Assembly: GCA_029931535.1 (NCBI GenBank)
Contig: JAQPZY010001561.1
Span: 2,195,001-2,259,000, forward strand
DNA from: Margaritifera margaritifera
Taxonomy: Eukaryota; Mollusca; Bivalvia; Unionida; Margaritiferidae
Length of the DNA stretch: 64,000 nt
Reading direction: 5' to 3'
Position 1 is the first letter of the stretch. Each line of letters starts with the position of its first letter. Positions 1 to 11,197 of the stretch are shown here, piece after piece. The notes beneath the pieces are model-generated. The model was given only the letters and a program-made list of their open reading frames with translations, was not told the origin of the DNA and searched no databases. Made by a program: the position numbers and the translations under genes.

Positions 1-360
1 GCAAATCTACTGGTTTGAAATCCTAGTTCTGTCACATGTATAAATCTGTGTTTCTTGTATATTTTTCCACATCAGACATATAGCTTACACAAATCCAACC
101 TCTTGAAGCTTGTCCCAGTAATGGCACACAGACACTCCATTGTTACCAAATTGTGCAGCCACAAGGTCTACTGACAATGGAAAACTTTAAATTTGTACAC
201 TCTCTGCTGAATGATGATCCCCAATTTTCTTGAATTGACCTTCTCCATATCGTACTCGTAAACAATAAATTCACAGATATTTTTTTACTCCTACTGAAAA
301 GATTTCCAGAAGCCCCATTTAGGAGTGCCTGGAAAAGAAACAATTTGAAGGATAACCTAC

Positions 361-516
361 CTGAAGTGTATGGTTGAAGACTCCTTTTCTGCCAGAGTAC
401 TCGTTGATTTCCAGATCAGCATGCACAGACCCAACCAACAACCTGTCTCCGCAGACCAGGTGAAGATGGGTGGAACCTATTGTATCTCCCTTCATAATGC
501 GCATAAGCTCACCTGA
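361..516 (-). CDS. Putative exon with WD40-like blade (left-most exon)
   Basis: This 52-codon exon is phase 0 on both sides, with acceptor TTTGTTTCAG and donor CTTCAG|GTAGGT. It reads SGELMRIMKGDTIGSTHLHL, then CGDRLLVGSVHADLEINEYS and GRKGVFNHTLQ. 'SGELMRIMKGD' is the usual WD40 sequence after 'vWd'. 'HLHLVCGDRLLVGSVHADLEI.EYSG' looks like the next blade. The phase-0 donor means that coding sequence continues beyond the left edge, or in a small exon below 361 that I could not establish. Confidence 0.65.
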
Positions 517-1244
517 CTGAAACAAACATATGAAAAATATGTTTCTTATTGTTGCAATTCTTCTCTCAGAGTATCATACAAAAGGAAACATACTGAAATT
601 CTAAAATTTGAACTGTGTCATAAATAATGTAAAGCACGTTTAGTAATTATTCATATATATTTTCAAACACTGTGAATGCAATTCATATATTCGCATGAAT
701 TCATTATGAAAGAAAAGAAAAAAATATATAATTTCAAAATATATGATTGCAGAGATATTTTCAAATTTACATAATACCAGGGTGTGAAGAAAAATCTGCA
801 AAGTCATTTAAGGAAAAGCAATCATCCCATAATTGTAATAAGTACTCTCTCCTGACTATATACTTTAATTTCATACAAGGAAATAAAGATTCATTATCAA
901 AACAGCATGAATTAGAAACGTATTTCATGGAATAAAAGTGACACACATCAGTGCCTGAAAAATTATCTGATTCCAAAACATTACTGGACAGACAGAACAC
1001 GAAGGACTTAAATGTTATTAAAACAACAATTGTAGCAAACTGAAATGTAATTAAAACAACAATTGTAGCAAACTGCTGATCTTGTAGATGACATTACATA
1101 TGATATTACAAGAAACAAATATGCAGCAACTATTTATCTGTAGATGACATTGAATTTTTCTCAGATGCATACAATTTCTATTTCTATAAGAATTCTTGAA
1201 CAATGCAGTTAGATTCTCAGATGAGGTCAGCTGGAGATACATAC
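517..1244. other. Intron between the two WD40-like exons
   Basis: AT-rich sequence with a short direct repeat at about 1,015-1,075 (attaaaacaacaattgtagc, two copies). No further exon was recognised. Confidence 0.6.
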
Positions 1245-1436
1245 CTGCATATTCCAGACTTGCGGCGGTCCCAGACTTGATCCCGTGACTACGTTAGCAC
1301 CGTCACTAGTCATCAGACAGCAGTCTACCCTAACCTCATCACCCGCAGCCCCGGGTGTCACGGCTCCTCCTGTGGACCCACTTGACATCATGTATTGGCC
1401 TTGTCGGTTTATTGTCACAGTCTTTAGAGACTGTAC
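1245..1436 (-). CDS. Putative exon with WD40-like blade
   Basis: This 64-codon exon is phase 0 on both sides, with acceptor CAATTTACAG and donor ATGCAG|GTATGT. It encodes VQSLKTVTINRQGQYMMSS, a Gly/Thr/Pro loop, then VRVDCCLMTSDGANVVTGSS and LGPPQVWNMQ. The segment 'CC.MTSDGANVVTGSS.G...VWNM' follows the WD40 repeat pattern (strand, 'sDG..vvtGs', 'vWd/n'). It joins in frame to the exon at 361-516, which continues the blade with SGELMRIMKGD. It may be the distal cytoplasmic part of this neurexin or part of a neighbouring WD40 gene. Confidence 0.65.
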
Positions 1437-1990
1437 CTGTAAATTGACAGACATGTAGATGTATCGAAAAAGACATTCAAACTCTCATCTTCAATGTAAA
1501 TGCCAAAATTGACCAATAAAAAACACTGTATTTAGCATAATAAATAATCCTGTTTACAACATTTAAATCAAACAGATTACTTGTCGGATAATTTCATCAT
1601 TTTAATATAAAAGACAATGTGATCATCGGATATTTTGGATTCATAATTTTTTTAATGACACAGATGTGAATCACAAATGGTTTGATTAATTTGTTTCTTT
1701 TACCTTGTGTCGTTATCACTAGAAAATAAATTATTTCAATACATAGCTGTACTAAATATTCAGAACCATAAATCTCTCTTTGCACAATATAAAGCATGCA
1801 TAATCTGAGCTGAAAGGTTGTAAGATTTACTAACCATGTACTGAAAATGTACCTACTTTACTTTTGCATGGCCCTTATATATCCTGAGCTTATTTCTAAT
1901 TCTCTTACAAGCAAATATTCTGACATTTTGTAACAGCCTTTAGAAATCTCGTAAATACTCTGGCCAAATAAAATGTATTTGTAATTGTAG

Positions 1991-2469
1991 TCTGAAAATG
2001 TATGATGGTACCATGTAATATGAATCTTTGAATTTATTGAAAATGTACCATGGTACCATATAATAGGTATCTTTGAATTTATTGAAAATGTATCTTTGAA
2101 TTTATTGAAAATGTATGATTGTACAATATAATAGGTATCTTTGAATTTATTGAAAATGTACCATGGTACCATATAATATGTATCTTTGAATTTATTGAAA
2201 ATGTGCCATGCTTCCATATAATAGGTATCTTTGAATTTATTGAAAATGTATGATTGTACCATATAATAGGTATCATTGAATTTATTGAAAATGTATGATT
2301 GTACCAAATAATAGATATCTTTGAATTTATTGAAAATGAACCATGGTACCATATAATAGGTATCTTTGAATTTATTGAAATTGTACAATTGTACCGTATA
2401 ATAGGTATCATTGAATTTAATGAAAATGTATGATTGTACCATATAATAGGTATCTTTGAATTTATTGCA
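1991..2469. repeat. 45-bp tandem repeat, about 10 copies
   Basis: The unit contains ttgaatttattgaaaatgta followed by a variable ccatggtaccatataatagg part. Because 45 is a multiple of three, two minus-strand frames stay open as degenerate 15-residue repeats (for example FNKFKDTYYMVPWYI). I treat those frames as by-products of the array, not as genes. Confidence 0.9.
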
Positions 2470-2883
2470 AATGAGTGTTCAGTAAATGACTAAGAACAAT
2501 AAACATCTTCAGAAGATATGAGTACCCCTACCAAGATGGTGAAATTGAAAACACCCTGGAACAAGATGTAGCATCATTTTTTTAAATCAAGCAGGGCCAT
2601 AATCTGTCATTTGTTTACAAAAGAAGGTCATAATAATCAAACCTGGTGTAGGTCTTTTTAGTATCAAACACTGTACAAAATTCGGTTTCAATCCAGGATG
2701 TCTTTCAAAGGTGATTTTGTTTATAGGGTACTCATAATGTAAACACTTCTTAGACAAATATGGGTTGTGATTCAGTCAAATTTTATAGAAATAGGTGAAA
2801 TATGCATCCCTACCATGTTTGGTTTCAGTCAATGCTGTCCTTCAAAAGTTATTGAGCAGAAACAATTCTTGGCACAAAGGCAA

Positions 2884-3449
2884 ACATGGACATCAAATAG
2901 GGGCCTAACTATGTCAAATTGTGACAGAAAACATGGACATCAAATAGGGGCCTAACTATGTCAAATTGTGACAGAAAACATGGACATCAAATGGGGGCCT
3001 AACTATGTCAAATTGTGACAGAAACATGGACATCAAAAGGGGGTTTAACTATGTCAAATTGTGACAGAAAACATGGACATCAAATAGGGGCCTAACTATG
3101 TCAAATTGTGACAGAAAACATGGACATCAAAAGGGGGCCTAACTATGTCAAATTGTGACAGAAAACATGGACATCAAATAGGGGCCTAACCATGTCAAAT
3201 TGTGACAGAAAACATGGACATCAAAAGGGGGCCTAACTATGTCAAATTGTGACAGAAAACATGGACATCAAAAGGGGGCCTAACTATGTCAAATTGTGAC
3301 AGAAAACATGGACATCAAATAGGGGCCTAACCATGTCAAATTGTGACAGAAAACATGGACATCAAAAGGGGGCCTAACCATGTCAAATTGTGACAGAAAA
3401 CATGGACATCAAAAGGGGGTCTAACTATGTCAAATTGTGACAGAAAATG
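2884..3449. repeat. 47-bp tandem repeat, about 12 copies
   Basis: The unit is acatggacatcaaatagggg plus cctaactatgtcaaattgtg acagaaa (47 bp). Most copies differ only at ATAGGGG versus AAGGGGG and at TAACTATG versus TAACCATG, and the two variants are interspersed, so copies have been exchanged or amplified in blocks. Confidence 0.95.
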
Positions 3450-3483
3450 CTAAAATCAAACTTGACCTGGATCTCATTCATAT

Positions 3484-3557
3484 AAAGTGTTCCATCCCAA
3501 ATTTGGTTTTATAGTGTTCCATCCCAAATTTGGTTTTATAGTGTTCCATCCCAAATG
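3484..3557. repeat. Short tandem repeat, about 3 copies
   Basis: Three copies of a ~26-bp unit (tatagtgttccatcccaaat ttggtt) directly after the 47-bp array. Confidence 0.85.
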
Positions 3558-3650
3558 TGCAGAAAGCAAATTTCATGACAGACAGAACTTGCATCATGTG
3601 ATGGACTCACATGGATAGTACTATATACTCCTCCACAGAAGATAGTGGAG

Positions 3651-3685
3651 GCATACATACATATATACATACATACATACATACA

Positions 3686-3716
<31 letters not shown>

Positions 3717-3791
3717 TGTTTGTTATTGTGTGCATTCACAAAATATCACTCCATAGATTGTTCATTTAATATAAACAACAAAAACAACAAC

Positions 3792-3822
<31 letters not shown>

Positions 3823-3833
3823 TGAATGTAAAA
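3651..3833. repeat. (ATAC)n and (AAT)n microsatellites
   Basis: An (ATAC)n tract at about 3,651-3,716, followed by an (ACA)/(AAT)n tract at about 3,776-3,833. Confidence 0.95.
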
Positions 3834-4076
3834 GAATAATAATAAATTGAATGTAAAAGAGGGACATTAGATAAATATTGGTGGATAAAATACATGCATG
3901 GCACAGGAAGGCAAGCGACAGAAGAGATCATATAAATATGAAGCTACAATGTATACAAAGAAATAAAGCTGTATTATTCTATATGATAATGTTAAGTTAT
4001 ATAAATTAAATTGGGAATAAATATGCAAATGATGATAAGAATATGTCTCACAAATGGAAATGAAGAGTAACATGAT

Positions 4077-4384
4077 TACTGCAACCCTGCATCTATTTGC
4101 TGCCAATATTATTTGACAGTTTGTAACATTACAATCCTATTTCCATTCGCTGCCAATACTATTTGACATTTTGTAACACTGCAACCCTACTTATATTTGC
4201 TGGCAATATTTTTTGACATTTTGTAACACTGCAACCCTACTTATATTTGCTGCCATTCTATTTGACATTTTGTAACACTGCAACCCTACTTATATTTGCT
4301 GGCAATACTATTTTACATTTTGTAACGCTGCAACCCTACTTATATTTGCTGCCATTCTATTTGACATTTTGTAACGTTGCAATG
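4077..4384. repeat. ~49-bp tandem repeat, about 6 copies
   Basis: The unit is gcaaccctacttatatttgc followed by tgccattctatttgacattt tgtaacact. Copies vary by a few bases and small indels. Confidence 0.9.
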
Positions 4385-5028
4385 TCTCATGTCTGTCTTA
4401 TTTCATGGTTTTCTCATTATTTGCATATCCATTTAATAAAATAAGTTTTGATAACAATGAAGGTGACTTAGAATGATGTCAACACAAATCTCTTCCAAAA
4501 ATTCATGAAAGTAGTAGCATGTAAAGAGCTTTTAGGAAAATGCTGGTGAAATGGAGATGAGATGTAAAAATCATATCGCGAACATCTGGAGGAATTAAGT
4601 AGGAAAAGAATGCTCCTTGAGCAACATCTCAATCAACTAAAAACACAGTAGATTTAATTCTGAATGCATCAATTAAGGATTCAATGAAGAAATGTACATT
4701 AAGAAAAAGTGACCAAAAGCAAAGGGATTTATGATATGATAAAGTATTTAGTTTTACAGCGATAAATTTCAAGACATGCAGTGAGAAAAAATTCCATAAT
4801 TTATATTAAGAAAGACAGGTGGAGAGACACTCAGAATACTCTGAGTTGTTATGCTTGCAGACAAATCTGAACAATTGAATATGGATTGACTGACAGACAA
4901 ACTGCAGTTAACATGCCAAGTTTCTTGATTCCTTTCAAAACATGAATATACCTGTAAAAGGATCTGTTGAACAAGACAAATTACAATATCAAAAATGCTC
5001 TCCATCATTTCATGACATGGTACCTTAC
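4385..5028. other. Intronic sequence without recognised feature
   Basis: AT-rich single-copy-looking sequence leading to the donor of the exon at 5,029. I see no gene or repeat array here. Confidence 0.5.
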
Positions 5029-5160
5029 CTGGTAATTAAGGGTAGAGCTGAGCGTGGAGTTGAGTGAGGAATTGTAAGTGGTGTTGGAAACACCGAGACC
5101 TCCATCTTGATGAGCGACAATGGCTAAGGGCCTCCTTACAGGTTCAGTCTTCTGATTTGC
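5029..5160 (-). CDS. Putative tail exon ending in TLNYQ
   Basis: This 132-nt exon is phase 0 on both sides. It encodes ANQKTEPVRRPLAIVAHQDG, then GLGVSNTTYNSSLNSTLSST and LNYQ. The donor LNYQ|GTAAGG is near-consensus. The acceptor ATCATCAG at 5,161 is followed nine bases later by a second in-frame AG (AAATCAG), so a form lacking ANQ is possible. The ending 'S.LSSTLNYQ' resembles the ending 'STLASNYNYQ' of the exon at 10.1 kb, which suggests shared origin or function of the two tail exons. Confidence 0.65.
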
Positions 5161-6020
5161 CTGATGATTTGTAATCGGGATGAAAATAACGTAGACTCTG
5201 GATAACTTAAGTACGCACTGATTGGACCTTTTTTGTATTTCGATATAGCTTAAGCTTTCTAGTAAATTTTTGTTCTCACCAGGGTGGTTGCGTGTAGATA
5301 TTTTTTCTAACAAAAGGATGCATATACATAAAATTAAAACCCCCAATAGTGCAAAAATGGTTTAAATTAAAAGGTTGTTTGATTTAAAAAGATAATTTTG
5401 CTATTTTAAGAAACAACAGGACTGCCTGCATGTGCTTCTCTTTGATGGGTGATATCATTTCAAGTCGACAGGACAGAGTTTAACAATTTTTAAAAAATAT
5501 GTTCATATTATTATCCAACTTATAAATCAAACTATTGCAAATATAAACATTAAGTTAGAGAATCAAAATGTCACTTTTAAACGGGCTGAAATAGAGTCTG
5601 CATCAAAATTGCTATGTGTGTGAACTATAGTAATCCCTGCCGGTAGGACAATATATTTTTATTTGTATACAAAGGATCCACACATACTGGATTCCATTTG
5701 TTGAATGGTTGTGTTTCCTGTTTCATGCAAAGATCTTCCCCTGATCTTAGTCATCAGGATAGACCAAACGAGATACATCCCACTTTAATTTCATTTTGTC
5801 ATACTTGGCAAGTAAATAAACCAGTGGAAATAAAGTCTACGTTGCAGGAAGAAAATCACTCAAGGAAACTTCATTGTATCATGGTCCCCAAAAATAGTTT
5901 GACATTTTAATTCACTTGAGCCAACTTGGGGAGACTGACGCAATTACGTCTAAAGTGTCTTGCCCAAAGGAAAAAATCCTTCCTTCAACAGGACATGAAT
6001 ATATTTCTTTTCAATTGAGA
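5161..6020. other. Intronic sequence without recognised feature
   Basis: AT-rich sequence between the exon at 5,160 and a SINE. I see no exon with neurexin or WD40 character. Confidence 0.5.
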
Positions 6021-6021
6021 A

Positions 6022-6200
6022 GCTCTGGTGGCTCTGTGATTAGCATGCCAGATTTACAACCAGAAAACTGCTGGTTGGAATCCTGCCCAGACCAGGCCAG
6101 TTGGGCTGCCATAGTGCATCCCTGGGCAAGGTACATTACTCCAACTTGCTCAGCACTATATCACGTATCATTGTGTTGTTAAATACCAATTCAAATAAAA
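6022..6200 (+). mobile_element. tRNA-derived SINE
   Basis: The head 'tggctctgtgattagcatg' resembles a pol III A box and 'ggttggaatcc' a B box. The body contains ccctgggcaaggtacattac, shared with the SINEs at 56.1 and 58.4 kb. The head is diverged, so this is an old insertion. Confidence 0.75.
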
Positions 6201-6419
6201 TCCATTGTAGTGTGATTGTTCATACCAATTAACTTCTAAATGACAGTGTCAAATGGTGATTTTGATGTAGGAAAACATGGGTTCTGAAAACAGAAAGCCA
6301 CCATCAAAAAGGGACAAGAAGCAACAGTGCTGCTGAATCCACTCCATGCATCACAACACAACATCAACACACCGTGCTTTTTAAAATGGGATAGAGTGCA
6401 AAACAAAAACAATAGGCAA

Positions 6420-7640
6420 ACAAGAGTCCCTCGAACAGACTGGTGCTCTACTGCATGAAAATTTCCAGGAATTCAAGATAAGACCATTTCTTTCTTTTAA
6501 CTGTTGAGTGTTGAAACCATCTGATATTCTTCAGCGATAACAAGATTCTCAAATTAGCTGCTGTCATTTAGGACAAAGTAGACATCATCAGAAGCATTTT
6601 GGTGAAAACCCCATGTCATCATGATCATCGATTCAGGGGGAGTAGTGACAAGAAGATTTTTAAGACGGTCGTCATGGCAGCCATATTAGATATACGACTG
6701 GCATCATTTTCATTTAGTACCAACTAGGTATCATAAGAAGTATTGGTGAAAACCCCATGTTGATATAGCCATCCATATGGAGGAGTAGAGATAACAATAT
6801 TTTCAAGATATGACTTTCCATGCAGGAGGATTAGCAATAACAAGATTTTCAAGATCATTGCTGTGGTGGTAATATTGGATGTCAGATCAGGACCATTTTA
6901 AGTTAAGACCAACATGACATCATAAGAAATCTTTTAGTGAAAACCTCATGTTGATACGATCATCCATTCAGAAGTGGCAATAACAAGATTTTCAAGAAGG
7001 ACACTGTGTGGTGGCCATATTGGATGTTAGATTGGCACCATTTTCATTTAAGATCAACTGGATATCATAAGAAGTCTTCTGGTGAAAACCCCATGTCAAT
7101 ATGACTTTCTGTTCAGGTAGAGCTGTGATAAGATTTGGTGGTCATACTGGATATCAGATTAGTTCCATTTTCATTTAGGACCAACTAGAGATCATAAGAA
7201 GGCTTTAAGTGAAAACCCCATGTTGATATGACCATCTATCCATGAGGAGTAGCGATAACAAAATTTTAAAGATGACTGCCGTTGGCGGCCAGATCGGCAC
7301 CATTTTTATTAAGCACCAATTAGACATCATAAGAAGTCTTTTAATGAAAACAGCATGATGATATGACCATTCGTTTAGGAGAAGTAGCAATTACAAGATT
7401 TTCAAGATGGTCACTGTGGCGGCCATATTGGAAGTCCAAGCGGCACCATTTTCATTTAGAACCAACTAGACCATGGAATGAATGTATGTAAAGTTTCATG
7501 GCAATCCCTGAAGTGGTTTAGAAGGAGTAGCGATAACAAACTTGTGCTAATGGACTAACGGATGACAGATGATAGATGGACAATGGACAACAGATCATCC
7601 CATAAGCTCTGATGATCTATGACCAGTAGAGCTACAAATA
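6420..7640 (+). mobile_element. Composite repeat with ~145-bp tandem core (copy 1)
   Basis: The left part holds gctctactgcatgaaaattt ccaggaattcaagataagacc. The core is several diverged ~130-150-bp units with 'gataacaagattttcaagatgg', 'ggccatattgga', 'accattttcatttaggacca' and 'gtgaaaaccccatgt'. The right part has acaaacttgtgctaatggac and ends ctatgaccagtagagcta. The same left, core and right parts recur at 36.0-37.1 and 47.2-49.0 kb. The layout (unique flanks around a tandem core) resembles the non-autonomous Helitron-related elements described in bivalves, but I cannot confirm the class. Confidence 0.75.
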
Positions 7641-7847
7641 TTTTTGAGGCTGGTTGAAACATTATAAGACTGTAAAAATCTAGGGAATATTGGGGTCTAA
7701 CATAATATGCTCAACACTGCATCATCCTTAGATGTAAATAGAAATTATATACATCTAGCCAACTGAAGAAACTAACATAAAAACTAATTTTAAATGTAGG
7801 TACCAAGGATAACTTTATCAAATCATATAGTATACCAATAATAATTA

Positions 7848-7859
7848 TGTGTGTGTGTA

Positions 7860-7901
<42 letters not shown>
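7848..7901. repeat. (TG)n(TA)n microsatellite
   Basis: A TG-rich tract followed by about 20 TA units. Confidence 0.95.
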
Positions 7902-7902
<1 letters not shown>

Positions 7903-8284
7903 CATTATATTTTATGTCATGAATTCATGAATGAATTTGTTACTTGTCTGAGTGAAATAAACAAAAGAAGAGTCATTTTTATGAACTGTCAGTTATGTAA
8001 TTCAAGCAACATAAGACTTATAAGAGTCATAGTACTTTTCTCCCAAACACCAACATAATTTTATCATAAGTTCATTCTGAGTTTGTTAAGCAAATATGTT
8101 ATTCAAATAAATACAAAAGGCATTCTTTATATATAAAAAATGCTTTCTGCATGAAAAGCTTAAAGCTATAGTGATGATGAACCAATATCTGAGAAAAAAG
8201 TGAATATTTATTTTATCTGATATGGATGCCATTTTAAGTTTCACATGTTAGTGTCTTTCTGTATTAAAATCATCATAAAATACT

Positions 8285-9836
8285 GTATTCATAATAGTCA
8301 TGATACTGTGCCCCCAGTCACATAACAGTCATGATACTGTGCCCCATCACATAATAGTCATGATATGGTGTCCCCAGTCACATAGTAGTCATGATACTAT
8401 GCCCCCATTCACATAATAGTCATGATACTGTGCTCCATCACATAATAGTCATGATACTGTGTCCCATTACATAAGTCATGATGTTGTGCCCCCAGTCACA
8501 TAATAGTCAAGATACTGTGCCCCATCACATAATTGTCATGATACTGTGCCCCCAGTCACATAATTGTCATGATACTGTGCCCCCAGTCACATTATAGTCA
8601 TGATATGGTGTGCTCAGTCACATAATAGTCATGATATGGCCTCCAGTAACATAATAGTCATGCTACTGTTCCCCCAGTCACAAAATAGTCATGATACTGT
8701 GCCCCATCACATTATATTCAAGATACTGTGCCCCATCACATAACAGTCATGATAATGTCCCCCCAGTCACATAATAGTCATGATATGGTGCCCTCAGTCA
8801 CATAATAGTCACGATACTATGCCCGCAGTCACATAATAGTCATGATACTGTGCCCCATCACATAATAGTCATGATAATGTGTCCCATTACATAAGTCATG
8901 ATGCTGTGACCCCAGTCACATAATAGTCAAGATACTGTGCCCCATCACATAATAGTCATGATAATGTGCCCCCAGTCACAAAATTGTCATGATACTGTGC
9001 CCCCAGTCACATTATAGTTGTGATATGGTGCCCTCAGTCACATAATAGTCATGATATGGCCCCCAGTCACATAATAGTCATGCTACTGTGCCCCCCATCA
9101 CATAAAAGTCATGATAATGTGTCCCATCACATAATAGTCATGATACTGTGTCCCATCACATAATAGTCATGATACTGTGTCCCATCACATAATAGTCATG
9201 ATAATGTGCACCCAGTCACATAATAGTCATGATATGGTGCCCTCAGTCACATACTAGTCATGATACTATGCCCCCAGTCACATAATGGTCATGATACTGT
9301 GCCCCCAGTCATATAATAGTCGTGATAATGTGCCCCATCACATAATATTCATGATAATGTGCCCCATCGCGTTATAGTCATGATACTGTGCCCCATCACA
9401 TTATAGTCATGATACTGTGCCCCATCACATAATAGTCATGATACTGTGTTCCCAGTCACATAATAGTCATGATACTGTGCCCCATCACATAATAGTCATG
9501 ATACTGTGTCCCATCACATTGTAGTCATTATACTGTGCCCCATCATATTATAGTCATGATACTGTGCCCCATCACATAAGTCATGATACTGTGCCCCCAG
9601 TCACATAATTTTCATGATGCTGTGCCCCCAGTCACATTAGTCATGATACTGTGCCCCCAGTCACATAATAGTCATGATACTGTGCCCCATCACATTATAG
9701 TCATGATACTGTGCCCCATCACATTATAGTCATGATACTGTGCCCCATTACATTATAGTCATGATACTGTACCCCATCACATAATAGTCATGATACTGTG
9801 TCCCCAGTCACATAATAGTCATAATACTGCGCCCCC
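8285..9836. repeat. ~29-31-bp tandem repeat, about 50 copies
   Basis: The unit is cataatagtcatgatactgt g followed by either 'cccccagtca' or 'ccccatca', so 31- and 29-bp types alternate irregularly over 1.55 kb. A block near 8,285-8,640 is closely echoed at about 8,740-9,080, which points to block duplication. It lies in the intron between the 10.1-kb and 5.0-kb exons. Confidence 0.95.
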
Positions 9837-10137
9837 AAAATACTTGACACTTTTGGCAAAGTCTGCATAAGAGCAGACACATTTTAGTTTCCATTTCAAC
9901 AATTAAAACCTCAAGGAAAACCCAGTAAGATGTTAGAAATAGTGAAAGTTTTTTTAATATATTTTTAGATCTTATAGTCCTTGAACATAAAACTTTTAAA
10001 ATAATGGGTCTTGTTGCATTTTTAAACTCTGGTGAATACTGCACAGAATATTACACAATTCTCAGATACTGGATAACATTCAGCATTGCCAGTACACAAC
10101 AAATGACAAATGAATAAAAGAAGTTGCAAAATCCTAC

Positions 10138-10382
10138 TTGATAGTTGTAATTTGATGCCAGCGTTGATGTGGAGTAAGCTTTGCTGGCATTGCTCTTGAA
10201 GTTGGAAGACAACGTTCCTCCACTACCTACTGGCAGATCATAATCTGGTATATCAAACCCACCACCACCGCCACTAGCTGAAGATGTAGATGTCATGTAA
10301 TTCCTATCATGTGTGTATGCGGAGCTGCTCATACCACCACCTCCACCGCTCACAATTCCTGCATCAGCACCACCGGAATAAC
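10138..10382 (-). CDS. Putative neurexin tail exon, Gly/Ser-rich
   Basis: The exon reads GYSGGADAGIVSGGGGGMSS, then AYTHDRNYMTSTSSASGG, FDIPDYDLPVGSGGTLSS and YSTSTLASNYNYQ. Its composition continues the Gly/Ser-rich tail of the membrane exon, and its phase (1 in, 0 out) fits that exon. The acceptor is CTAACAACAG and the donor CAA|GTAGGA. The reading is open for all 245 nt. The function of the sequence is not recognised; the Tyr-rich motifs (YDLPV, NYNYQ) are only described. Membership in the neurexin transcript is inferred from strand, phase and composition. Confidence 0.7.
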
Positions 10383-11195
10383 CTGTTGTTAGCCATTCAT
10401 AAATGTTAACATTTGTACAAGATCGAAATATTTCATTCAGTCTGAAAACTAATGTCATGAGAAAAGAGTATAATGGTACAAAAAGCATTAAATGGAGTTG
10501 TCAGAAAACATAAAAGATGACTTGATCATATTGAATTATACATTTGGTTTTTATTAGTCAAATAGATACCAATGACCTTTTTTGGGTATAGTAGGTTAGT
10601 ACTCCTTATGCACATATTAAGTATTAAGTATTAAGTATTATGTATTATGCCTGTGCACACAACAGTTTCGGAGAAATTGATCTAAACACACAAATGGTAC
10701 ATACTGACTTGAGCATGAAAGTATGTCACAGTAACCTACTTTTGGATCAGGAATAATGCTTTGCAAAAAGGATTCACATTTCAGATCTTATTACCGTACA
10801 TGCAACAGTGTCGGAAAAACCTAAACATAAATGGTTTAATGTTTGGGACAAAATGATGCCATTGATGATGATGACAACAGCTACAACACTAAGGGTTAAA
10901 CATAATCAACAAGTGGGCATTAAAATACACTAGCATTCTCAAACTTACTGCAAATTACTCAAAGGAAAATGATTGAACGAAAACTTAAATATTCTACCAT
11001 ATGAAGCTAACTTACAATGCGTAATATAATGTTACTGTGATGCATAGTCTAAAAATATAAAGGTAGGCATTTTGCTACTCAGTAAATAACATACAAAATT
11101 ATGTACTTGTATAACTATGTAAATCAGACTGTTACATGGACTAGTTCAAAACAGTAACATTATGATATGTATTTTATGTCATAAGCTGATGAATG
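10383..11195. other. Intronic sequence without recognised exon
   Basis: Upstream of the 10.1-kb exon. It holds only a short (attaagt)n-like run near 10,616-10,650. Confidence 0.5.
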
Positions 11196-11197
11196 AA

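Noticed and set aside
1858..2442. 194-codon minus-strand open frame with FNKFKDTYYMV repeats
   Set aside because: It is the 45-bp tandem array read in a frame that stays open because the period divides by three; a second frame is open over the same array, and the codons show no domain.
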